Made by a program: the position numbers and the translations under genes. A stretch of DNA of 64,000 nucleotides from Nocardia harenae NBRC 108248 (GTDB taxonomy: Bacteria > Actinomycetota > Actinomycetes > Mycobacteriales > Mycobacteriaceae): assembly GCF_001612885.1 (NCBI RefSeq), contig NZ_BDBH01000010.1, positions 1 to 64,000 of the forward strand, written 5' to 3'. The notes beneath the pieces were generated by a model. The model saw only the letters and a program-made list of their open reading frames with translations. It did no database searches and was not told the DNA's origin. Positions 38,513 to 46,200 of this stretch are shown piece by piece (the first letter of the stretch is position 1; every line of letters starts with the position of its first letter).

Positions 38513-39022
38513 GTGGCGGATCAGCCCGCGGACAAGAAGCCCGCGTACAAGAAGCTCGGCGCCAGGCACAAAGCCCGGCGCCGGGCGGTGGACCTGCTCT
38601 TCGAGGCCGAGGCGCGGGACGTCGACCCGGCCGTACTCGCCGACGAGCGGGTCGACCTGGCCGGTCGGGACCAGACGGTCGCACCGGTCCACCCCTACAC
38701 CCGGACGCTGGTCGACGGCGTCGCCGACGACCTCGACCGGGTGGACGGCACCATCGAGTCCTACCTGCAGGACTGGGCGCTCTCCCGGCTGCCCGCCGTG
38801 GACCGGGCCATCCTGCGGATCGCCGTCTGGGAGCTGTTCCACGCGCCGGACGTGCCGCCGGTGGTCGCGGTCGACGAGGCGGTCGAGCTGGCCAAGGAGC
38901 TCTCCACCGACGACTCGCCCGGCTTCGTGAACGGCGTGCTCGGCAAGGTCGTCCTCGTCGCCGAGCAGGTGCGCGCCGCCGCGGCGGCTACCCGCGCGCC
39001 ACGCGGGGACGCCACGAACTGA
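38513..39022 (+). CDS. nusB: Transcription antitermination factor NusB
   Basis: 169 residues. After a charged 15-residue leader the helical NusB fold is clear: KARRRAVDLLFEAEARD, YTRTLVDGVADDLDRVD, SRLPAVDRAILRIAVWEL and PGFVNGVLGKV. It forms the boxB/boxA-binding NusB-NusE complex in rRNA antitermination. It follows efp by 20 bases. A hairpin right after the stop ends this conserved block. Confidence 0.94.
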   Translation: MADQPADKKPAYKKLGARHKARRRAVDLLFEAEARDVDPAVLADERVDLAGRDQTVAPVHPYTRTLVDGVADDLDRVDGTIESYLQDWALSRLPAVDRAILRIAVWELFHAPDVPPVVAVDEAVELAKELSTDDSPGFVNGVLGKVVLVAEQVRAAAAATRAPRGDATN

Positions 39023-39025
39023 CGC

Positions 39026-39042
39026 CCGGCCGCAGCGGCCGG
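39026..39042 (+). terminator. Hairpin after nusB
   Basis: CCGGCCGC (39026-39033) and GCGGCCGG (39035-39042) are inverted repeats around a single base, so about six pairs form with a 5-base loop, 4 bases after the nusB stop. No U tract. The 283-base gap that follows to the next gene holds another small hairpin (CCGAGC/GCTCGG at 39197-39212) and a possible -10 TATGCT near 39282, but no gene. Confidence 0.5.
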
Positions 39043-39305
39043 CGCGGGTGTGGCGGCTACTCCGCCGCGCCGCGCACAGGCGCCACGAGTTGTCGCCGGC
39101 GCGGCGCCGTCCTCCGGCGCGCCGGACACTCGACGACCGCGCAGCGGCGGTAGCGCTTCGGGCTCGTCCCGCCGAAGGCTCCGGTCGGGGTAGCAGCCGA
39201 GCGTCGGCTCGGTCCCCAACTCTGCTGGGAGGCAATCGGTCCGGGTTCGGACCTGCCGCACGCACCCCACCCGTATGCTGGACACCTACGTGGAGGGGAG
39301 TTCCG

Positions 39306-40196
39306 ATGACGCGCGCGCTGGCGTGGCTGCGCAACAACGTCGATGGGCTCGTGGCGCTGGTGCTGGCGTTCATCGTCGGCATGCTGGCGGTGCTGGATCT
39401 GATCGATGTGGACAGCGTCAATGCCGTTGTGCTGCTGGTGCTCGGCCTGCTGGCCGGCACGCTGCTGCGCGACCGGCACCTCTCCGCGCAGGCGGTGCGG
39501 GACGCCTCCTCGGTGCAGCTGCTGTACGGCTCGGCCATCGGGCACGCGCACACGCTGGCCCGCGGCGGCACCGAGCAGTGGATCTTCAAGGGCGGCACCG
39601 GAACCTACATCCGCGCCGTCACGCTGCGCTCCTGCGTGGAGAACGCCAGGCGCGAGCAGCGGCCGCTGCGCATGCAGCTGGAGATCCTCGATCCCTCCGA
39701 CGAGCAGCTCTGCAAGACCTACGCCCAGTTCCGCACCTCGCTGACCCCGGAGGGCGACCGCACCGGCGAAGCATGGACCACCGACCGCACCCGGCGCGAG
39801 GCCTTCGCCACCGTGCTCGCGGCCTGCTGGTACCGGCAGCGGTTCACCTTCCTCACCATCGGCGTCGGGCTCTCCAAGGTGATGTCGACCTTCCGCTGGG
39901 ATCTCTCGTCCAGCTGCGTGATCGTCACCCAGGAGAGCACCAACTCGCCCGCGCTCATGTTCGAGCGGGACAAGCCCTACTACCGCGACCTGAGCCGGGA
40001 GCTGGTGGCCAGCTTCAAGCAGGCGCGGGAGGTGGAGCTGAGCCGCGCCGACACCGTCCCGCTGGCCGACGAACCCTCGGTGGACCAGGTGCGCAGGCTC
40101 TTCGACGCGCTCGCGCTGCCGCTACCCGCCACCTTCACCGACCGCGATGTCGCCGACATCGTGCGCCGCGCCCTGCAGCCGAGGAACCCGTACTGA
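39306..40196 (+). CDS. Uncharacterised two-helix membrane protein, first of a trio
   Basis: 296 residues from an ATG behind GAGGGGAG. Two membrane helices (about residues 15-31 and 37-53) are followed by a cytoplasmic domain. The segments GGTEQWIFKGGTGTYIR, RMQLEILDPSDEQLCKTYAQFR, STFRWDLSSSCVIVTQES and ELVASFKQAREVEL look conserved in style, with invariant-looking Asp, Cys and Arg. I do not recognise the family with confidence. A helical tail (SVDQVRRLFDALALPLP) ends the protein. It is followed by a cupin and an inositol-phosphatase gene, all on one strand. Confidence 0.6.
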   Translation: MTRALAWLRNNVDGLVALVLAFIVGMLAVLDLIDVDSVNAVVLLVLGLLAGTLLRDRHLSAQAVRDASSVQLLYGSAIGHAHTLARGGTEQWIFKGGTGTYIRAVTLRSCVENARREQRPLRMQLEILDPSDEQLCKTYAQFRTSLTPEGDRTGEAWTTDRTRREAFATVLAACWYRQRFTFLTIGVGLSKVMSTFRWDLSSSCVIVTQESTNSPALMFERDKPYYRDLSRELVASFKQAREVELSRADTVPLADEPSVDQVRRLFDALALPLPATFTDRDVADIVRRALQPRNPY

Positions 40197-40226
40197 TCGA
40201 CGCCCGCTGAACCCGTGAGTCCCGCC

Positions 40227-40916
40227 ATGGAGAGCATCGCCCCGCACCCCGATTCCGACTACCGCCGGCTGCAACTGCTGCTGCAGGGCGGCCGCCCGCA
40301 CGCCGTGCGCAGCTGGGCTGCCGGTTACCTGGCCGCGGTGCTCACCGGCGATCGGCAGGCGTACGCGGTGCGCCACCCGCTCGGCTTCGTCTGCTTCCCG
40401 GTGTTCCGGGAAGACGGCCACGGGGTCTGCCTGCACGTGTGGACCGCGGGGGTCGACGCCTCCTCGACCACGTCGGCGATCCACGCGCACAGCTGGGACC
40501 TGGTGAGCACGGTGCTCTACGGTGAGGTGGGTAACGAGGTGGTGGAGATCGACGCGGGCGGTGTTGCGCCCACCCACCGGCTGTACGAAATCCACAGCGG
40601 ACGCGATGGCGACCAGGTGCGCGGGACGGACCGCATGGTTTCGTATCGCCGCAGGTCGCGGGAGTTCTTCCGGCGCGGCGACGTGTACGACCTGCCGCAC
40701 GGTGTATTCCATGTATCGGAGGTGGGCGGCGAGGCCGCCACGGTCGCGCTCGGCCGGGATCGGCACGGCAGGCCGGACCTGTCGCTCGCCCCGCCGCACG
40801 TCCACGACCACCGGGTGCACCGGACCGTGCGCACCCCCGAGGAGACCCGTCGGGTGGCCGGACTGGTTCTGGCCCGGCTGCGCGACGACGCCACCGCCGA
40901 CCGGGAGGCCCGATGA
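40227..40916 (+). CDS. Cupin-fold protein
   Basis: 229 residues from the ATG at 40227; an in-frame GTG at 40215 is possible. The beta-barrel core has metal-ligand candidates His86 and His88 (AIHAHSWDLVSTVLYGEV) and a second motif with His158 and His162 (RRGDVYDLPHGVFHVSE), as in thiol-dioxygenase-like and other metal cupins. Substrate is unknown. It lies 30 bases after the membrane-protein gene and 54 bases before the phosphatase gene. Confidence 0.7.
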   Translation: MESIAPHPDSDYRRLQLLLQGGRPHAVRSWAAGYLAAVLTGDRQAYAVRHPLGFVCFPVFREDGHGVCLHVWTAGVDASSTTSAIHAHSWDLVSTVLYGEVGNEVVEIDAGGVAPTHRLYEIHSGRDGDQVRGTDRMVSYRRRSREFFRRGDVYDLPHGVFHVSEVGGEAATVALGRDRHGRPDLSLAPPHVHDHRVHRTVRTPEETRRVAGLVLARLRDDATADREAR

Positions 40917-40970
40917 ACGACACTGGTGCGACGGTCGACCGGACCCGGCCGGGCGAGCGGAGGCGGAGCC

Positions 40971-41873
40971 ATGCGAACACGTGAGGCGGTACCCGGCCGG
41001 AGCAGGGCGGGCGGCTTCGCAGCGCCGACGGTGAGCGCGGTCGCGGTCGCCGCGGCCCGGGTCGCCGTGGCGGCCGCCGAGGAGGCGGGCGCGGTGATCA
41101 GGGCGGGGCTGCACGGCGCGCTCGGCATCAGCGTCAAGGACGCGGGCGGCGACCTGGTGACCGAGCTCGACCTGCGCGCCGAGCGGATCATCCTGGACCG
41201 CATTCGCGGCGCCTTTCCCGGGCACCGGGTGCTGGCCGAGGAATCCGGGCTGCTCGAGGGCGTCGACGCCGACTGGACCTGGGTGGTCGACCCGCTGGAC
41301 GGCACCAACAACATCGCCATCGGGCTGCCGGTCTGCACCGTCGGCATCGCGCTCTGCCACCGCGGCACCCCGGTGCTCGGCGTGGTGCACGAACCGGTCG
41401 CGGGCCACACCTGGTCGGCGATCCGGGGGCGGGGGGCGTACGGCCCGGACGGCCGGCTGCGCTGCGGCAGCGGCCCCGCGGCCGGGTCCGGGCCGGTGCT
41501 CGCCTGGTTGCAGGGGTATCCGATCCGGCGCAGCGACCCCGCCGCGCGGGCGCTGCGGCTGACGCTGGAGGCCGGTGCCCGCAGGCTCATCCAGCTCTGG
41601 TCGCCGCTGCTGTGCTGGATCATGCTGAGCCGCGGTGATATCGACGGCTTCGTCGGGTACGGCGCGGGCCAGATCGACCTGCCCGCGGGCACGCTCATCG
41701 CGCGTGAGGCCGGGGTGCGGATCGTCGGCTTCGACGGCGCGCCGCTCACCGAGCACATCACCCCGGCCGGGGGCGCGATCGACTTCGTCGCGGCCCGCCC
41801 CGAGGTGCTGCCCGCGCTGGCCGGGCTGGTGGAGTCGGCGGCCGCGGTGCGGGTGAGCGGACTCCCGGGCTGA
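40971..41873 (+). CDS. Inositol monophosphatase family protein
   Basis: 300 residues from the ATG at 40971, chosen for the GGAGGCGGAG site upstream. The lithium-sensitive phosphatase motifs are intact: DLVTELDLRAE, Glu90-Glu91 in VLAEESG, WVVDPLDGTNN with Asp107 and Asp110, and the second-metal Asp in QIDLPAGTLIAREAG. The family hydrolyses inositol phosphates, fructose bisphosphate, PAP or histidinol phosphate; which one is not clear. Genomic pairing with a membrane protein and a cupin suggests it acts on a small phosphorylated molecule in a dedicated pathway. Confidence 0.8.
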   Translation: MRTREAVPGRSRAGGFAAPTVSAVAVAAARVAVAAAEEAGAVIRAGLHGALGISVKDAGGDLVTELDLRAERIILDRIRGAFPGHRVLAEESGLLEGVDADWTWVVDPLDGTNNIAIGLPVCTVGIALCHRGTPVLGVVHEPVAGHTWSAIRGRGAYGPDGRLRCGSGPAAGSGPVLAWLQGYPIRRSDPAARALRLTLEAGARRLIQLWSPLLCWIMLSRGDIDGFVGYGAGQIDLPAGTLIAREAGVRIVGFDGAPLTEHITPAGGAIDFVAARPEVLPALAGLVESAAAVRVSGLPG

Positions 41874-41907
41874 GGGGCGGGGTGGCCGAGACCGGAGCGG
41901 CGACCGC

Positions 41908-41997
41908 GCTGGGGCGGGGCTGTCCGGCAATCGGCTGCGGGTCGATGACCGAGCTGGGGCGGGGCTGTCCGGCGATCGGTCGCGGGTCGATGACCGG
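41908..41997. repeat. Two 45-bp tandem repeats between convergent genes
   Basis: A 45-base unit starting GCTGGGGCGGGGCTG at 41908 repeats at 41953 with a few changes. It lies 3' of both the phosphatase gene and the oppositely oriented transporter gene. Its period is a multiple of three, but neither flanking gene extends through it. It could act as a transcript end or be a copy-number-variable spacer. Confidence 0.8.
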
Positions 41998-42011
41998 GCC
42001 GGGACGTGCCC

Positions 42012-43229
42012 TCAGGCGGTCAGCACCAGGGCGGTGACGGCGCCGCCGGTGGCGAGCGCCGCGAGCACCAGCCCGGTGAGCACGAACCGGCGCATGGGCA
42101 CCGCGACCCCGTGCGCCCGGCAGAACTCCAGGCAGAGCAGCGTGGCCAGCGAGCCCCACGGCGTCACGATCGGGGCCACGTTGGTGCCGATGAGCAGCGC
42201 GAGCAGCTGGGTCTTGTTCTCCACCGGCACCACCGCCTCGCCCGCGGTGTACGCGGGCAGGTTGTTGGCGATATTGGACAGCCCGGCGCCCGCCGCCGCG
42301 GCCCGGAAGGCGCCTGCCGCATCGGAATCGGTGCCGATCAGCGCGCCCATGAGCTCGCCGAGGCCGAATCGGCTCAGCGTCGGCACCACCAGGAAGAGCC
42401 CGACCACGAAGACCAGCAGCCGCCACGGCAGCAGTGACCAGCGCAGCGCGGCGCGGTCCCAGACCGCGAAGGCGGCCACCGCGAGCGCGGCCGCCAGTAC
42501 CGCCGCGATCCCGATCCGCTCGCCGAGGAGCGGGATCGCCGCCACGAAGAGCAGGCAGGCGGCGGAGGTGGCGATCAGCAGGGCGCGGTCGCGCGGGCCG
42601 TCCAGCCGGACCGGCTCCGGTGGTAGGTAGGCGTCGGCGTCGCGGTGCGCCCGCCGCCAGTAGAACCACCACAGGCAGAGCGCCGTCGCCGCCAGCGCGA
42701 CCAGCTGCGGCAGCGCCATCACCGCGGCGAACTCCACGGCGCTCAGGTCGATCCGCTCGGCGGCGAGCAGGTTGGTGAGGTTGGAGACCGGGAGCAGCAG
42801 GCTGGCGGTATTGGCCAGCCAGAGCGTGGTCATGGCGAGCGGCAGCGGCGGGATCCGGGCCGGTCCGGCCAGCGCCAGCATGACCGGGGTGAGCAGCACC
42901 GCGGTGGTGTCCAGGTTCAGCAGGATGGTAGTGCCCGCCGCGAACACCACGCAGAGCGCGAAGAGCGCGGGGTAGCGGCCCCGGCCGACGATGGCGAGCC
43001 GGTGCGCGATGACGTCGAAGACCCTGGCCCGCCTGGTCAGCTCGGCCAGCACGATCACGCTGCCGAGGAAGAGCAGCAGCGGGCCGATGCGGCGCATATT
43101 GTCCGCCGCCTCGGCGCGCGGCAGCAGCCCGGTGACGACGCAGAGCACGCCGGCCACCAGCAGCCCGATCCGCAGGCGATCCAGGGTGGAGAACGTGCGT
43201 GGCGAGGGGGATTCGACCGGCTCGGGCAC
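42012..43229 (-). CDS. SLC13/ArsB-like anion transporter
   Basis: 405 residues from the GTG at 43229. About eleven membrane helices. The family signatures are two pseudo-repeats: NLDTTAVLLTPVMLAL with NTASLLLPVSNLTNLL, and AGLSNIANNLPAYTAGEAV with LIGTNVAPIVTPWGSLATLL. This is the CitM/ArsB/SLC13 ion-transporter superfamily; arsenite or a dicarboxylate/sulfate-type anion is the likely cargo. No arsenic resistance genes are nearby. The gene is head to head with the TIR-NACHT gene, with only 62 bases between starts, so the two promoters overlap or abut. Confidence 0.85.
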   Translation of the reverse strand: MPEPVESPSPRTFSTLDRLRIGLLVAGVLCVVTGLLPRAEAADNMRRIGPLLLFLGSVIVLAELTRRARVFDVIAHRLAIVGRGRYPALFALCVVFAAGTTILLNLDTTAVLLTPVMLALAGPARIPPLPLAMTTLWLANTASLLLPVSNLTNLLAAERIDLSAVEFAAVMALPQLVALAATALCLWWFYWRRAHRDADAYLPPEPVRLDGPRDRALLIATSAACLLFVAAIPLLGERIGIAAVLAAALAVAAFAVWDRAALRWSLLPWRLLVFVVGLFLVVPTLSRFGLGELMGALIGTDSDAAGAFRAAAAGAGLSNIANNLPAYTAGEAVVPVENKTQLLALLIGTNVAPIVTPWGSLATLLCLEFCRAHGVAVPMRRFVLTGLVLAALATGGAVTALVLTA

Positions 43230-43256
43230 GACCCCATCATGGCAGTAATCGTCTGC

Positions 43257-43286
43257 GGGACATGTCCATCGGGTGGGCCATACTGT
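43257..43286 (+). promoter_or_regulatory. Candidate promoter for a leaderless TIR-NACHT transcript
   Basis: GGGACA at 43257-43262, an 18-base spacer and TACTGT at 43281-43286 make a plausible -35/-10. The -10 ends 5 bases before the GTG at 43292, so transcription would begin at or next to the start codon. No ribosome site is present, which agrees with a leaderless message, a common form in actinobacteria. Confidence 0.4.
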
Positions 43287-43291
43287 CGGGT

Positions 43292-46200
43292 GTGACGGAT
43301 CAGGGGCGGGCACGGGACTTCTTCGTCAGTTACTCGCCGGCGGACGAGCGCTGGGCGACCTGGCTGGCCTGGCAGCTGGAGGCGACCGGGTACAGCACGC
43401 TCATCCAGGCGTGGGATTTCGTGCCCGGCACCAACTTCATCGACTTCATGGACCGCGGCGTGCGGGATTCCTCGGTGATGCTGGCACTGCTCTCCGAGCA
43501 CTACCTGGCCTCCCGGTACGGGACCATGGAGTGGCAGGCGGCCATGCGCACCGACCCCGGCAAGCTCATCCCGGTCCGGATCGGGGAGTGCGCGCCGGAG
43601 GGGCTGCTCGCCACGCTCACCTGGATCGATCTGCTCGGCGTCACCGATGCGGAGCGGGCCCGCGCGGTGCTCTTCGACCGGGTGCGGCAGGTGCTGGCCG
43701 GGCGGAACAAGCCCGCCGCCGCGCCCGGCTTCCCGGTCGGGCGCTACGACGACCGGCACTTCCCCGAGCTCGAGCGGGTCGCGGCGGCGGCCGCCGAGCG
43801 CGCCAACCGGCACGTCCCGGTGGCGGAGCCGGGTTTTCCCGGCGCGCCAGGCGGGGCGCCGCGGCAGCCGGGCGTGAGCGTGCTGCACATCGCGGGGCCG
43901 CGCTTCGGCCGCGGCCTGCTCGGCGACGAACCCGGCACCGCCCGCGACCTGCAATCCCGGATCTGGGCGAATGTGACGCACGCGGTGGACGCGGGGGTGC
44001 CCGCGCCGGAACTGCTGCTGGTCTCCGGCGATCTCACCGAGTCCGGCAAACCCAAGGAGGCGGACGAGGCGCTCGCCTTCCTCACCGGGCTCCGGGTGCT
44101 CCTCGGCCTGGAGCCGGACCGGATCGCCGTCGTGCCAGGCAATCACGACGTCTCGAAGGCCGCCTGCCACGCCTACTTCCTGAACTGCGAGGCCCGCGAC
44201 CGCACCCCGCAGCCGCCGTACTTCCCGAAGCTGGAGCAGTTCACCCGGCTCTTCGGCGAGCTGTACCAGGGGCTGGAGCACCTGGTCTTCGACGTCGGGC
44301 AGCCGTGGACGCTGTTCCCGATCCCGGCGCTGCGGGTGGTGGTGGCCGGGCTCGACTCCACTATGGCCGCCACCCACCTGCCCGAGGACGACCACGGGCT
44401 GCTCGGCGAGGTGCAGGCGGCCTGGTTCGCGGAGCGGCTGCGCGCCTTCGAGAACGACGGTTGGCTGCGGATCGGGCTGCTGCGGCACGACCCGCTGCCC
44501 GGCCCCGGTGGCGACCCGCGCGACCCCGCACTGCTGCACGACGTGCCGGTGCTGAGCAGGCTGCTCGGCAACCGGCTCAACCTGCTGCTGCACGGGCCCG
44601 GCCCCGGCGGCGTGCTCGCCGACCGGCTGGACGGCGTGCTGCCGGTGCTGCCCGCCGCCGCGCCCGGCGCCGCGGAGATCCTGCACATCACCGCGGACGG
44701 CGTCGCCCGCTACCCGGCCGGCGCCACGGAGCCCGCGGCGCTGGTCCCGGTCGAGTTCACCGGGGCCGCCGCCGCGCTCACCGCGGCCGAGACCACGGCG
44801 CTCCCGGCGCCGCCCGCCGAGGACCCGGCGCTCGACCCGCACGACCGGCTGCTGGCCAGGGTCGCCGAGGTGGTCGAGGCCAGGTATCCGGGGGCCACCG
44901 TGCGCCGGGTGGCGGCGGTGCCGCCGCACCTGCTGGTGACCAGGGACGCGGACGGCGTCACGGTGCAGTCCCGGGTGGCGGTGCACGTCGGCGAGGTGAC
45001 CGGCGAGGTGGTGGACGCGGTGCTCGCGCACGAGCCGGGGTTCGGCTCCGAGCTGGTGTACCGGGGGGCGCCGCCGCCGCGCTCGCTGCGCGAGCGGGCC
45101 GCCGGGTACGGGCTGCGGGTGCGCAGCTTCAGCGAGTTCCAGGGGCTGCTCGACCTGGACGACTACCTGACCGGGCAGGCCGCCCGGCTGCGCACCGACC
45201 ACCGCTACCCGCCGGAGCTGTACGTGCCGCAGCGCTTCCGGGTGCTCGACCACGGCGACCAGCGGGTCGAGGACGACCTGGTGGCCGAGCTGCTCCGCGT
45301 GGTCGCCGCCGACCAGGGCCGGTTCGTGCTCGTGCTCGGCGACTTCGGGCGCGGCAAGACCTTCGCGCTGCGCGAGCTGGCCCGCCGGATCACCGAGACC
45401 ATGCCCGCGCTGGTGCCGATCCTGGTGGAGCTGCGGCACCTGGACAAGACGCACTCGGTGGACGCCCTTGTCGCCGCGCACCTGGCCAACCACGGCGAGG
45501 ATCGGATCGACCTGAAGGCGCTGCGCTACATGCTCGCCGAGGGCCGGGTGGTGCTGCTCTTCGACGGCTTCGACGAGCTGGTGAACCGGATCAGCTACGA
45601 GTTCGCCGCCGACCACCTGGAGACGCTGCTGCGCGCCGCCGAGGGCAAGGCCAAGATCGTGGTGGCCGCGCGCACCCAGCACTTCGCCTCGCGCGCGCAG
45701 GTGCTCACCGCGCTCGGCGAGCGGGTCGGGGCGCTGCGCGAGCGGCGCATCTTCGGCATCGAGGAGTTCGGCCCGGCGCAGATCCAGGCCTTCCTGGCCA
45801 ATCGGTACGGCGGCGACACCGCGCGCGCCGAGGCCAGGATGCGGCTGCTCACCGGGATCGAGGACCTGCTCGGGCTGGCCCGCAACCCGCGCATGCTCAG
45901 CTTCATCGCCGATCTGGACGACCGCCGGCTGCGGGCCGCGGCGGGGGCGCGGCAGGCGGTCGGCGCGGCCGGGCTCTACCGGGAGATCCTCGAGTTCTGG
46001 CTCTCCTACGAGGCGGAGCGAGCGAGTGGCGGCCCCGGCGCGCAGCCGGGGCTGCGGCTGGCCGAGATGTGGCAGGCCATCACCGCGTTCGCGCTGCGGG
46101 TCTGGGAGACCGGCGAGCCGTACCTGCGCCGCGCCGAGCTCACCGACGTGGCGCGCGAGCTGGTGGAGCTGGTCGGGCCGCAGCGGCTCTCCATCCCGCA

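Noticed and set aside
40913..40984. A 23-codon ORF overlapping the cupin stop
   Set aside because: It has no conservation signal and runs out of frame into the start of the phosphatase gene, whose own ribosome site explains the region.
44770..45270. A restriction-endonuclease-like domain between the phosphoesterase and NACHT parts
   Set aside because: The segment is folded-looking (VRSFSEFQGLLDLDDYL) but no PD-(D/E)xK motif could be identified, so no domain was claimed.
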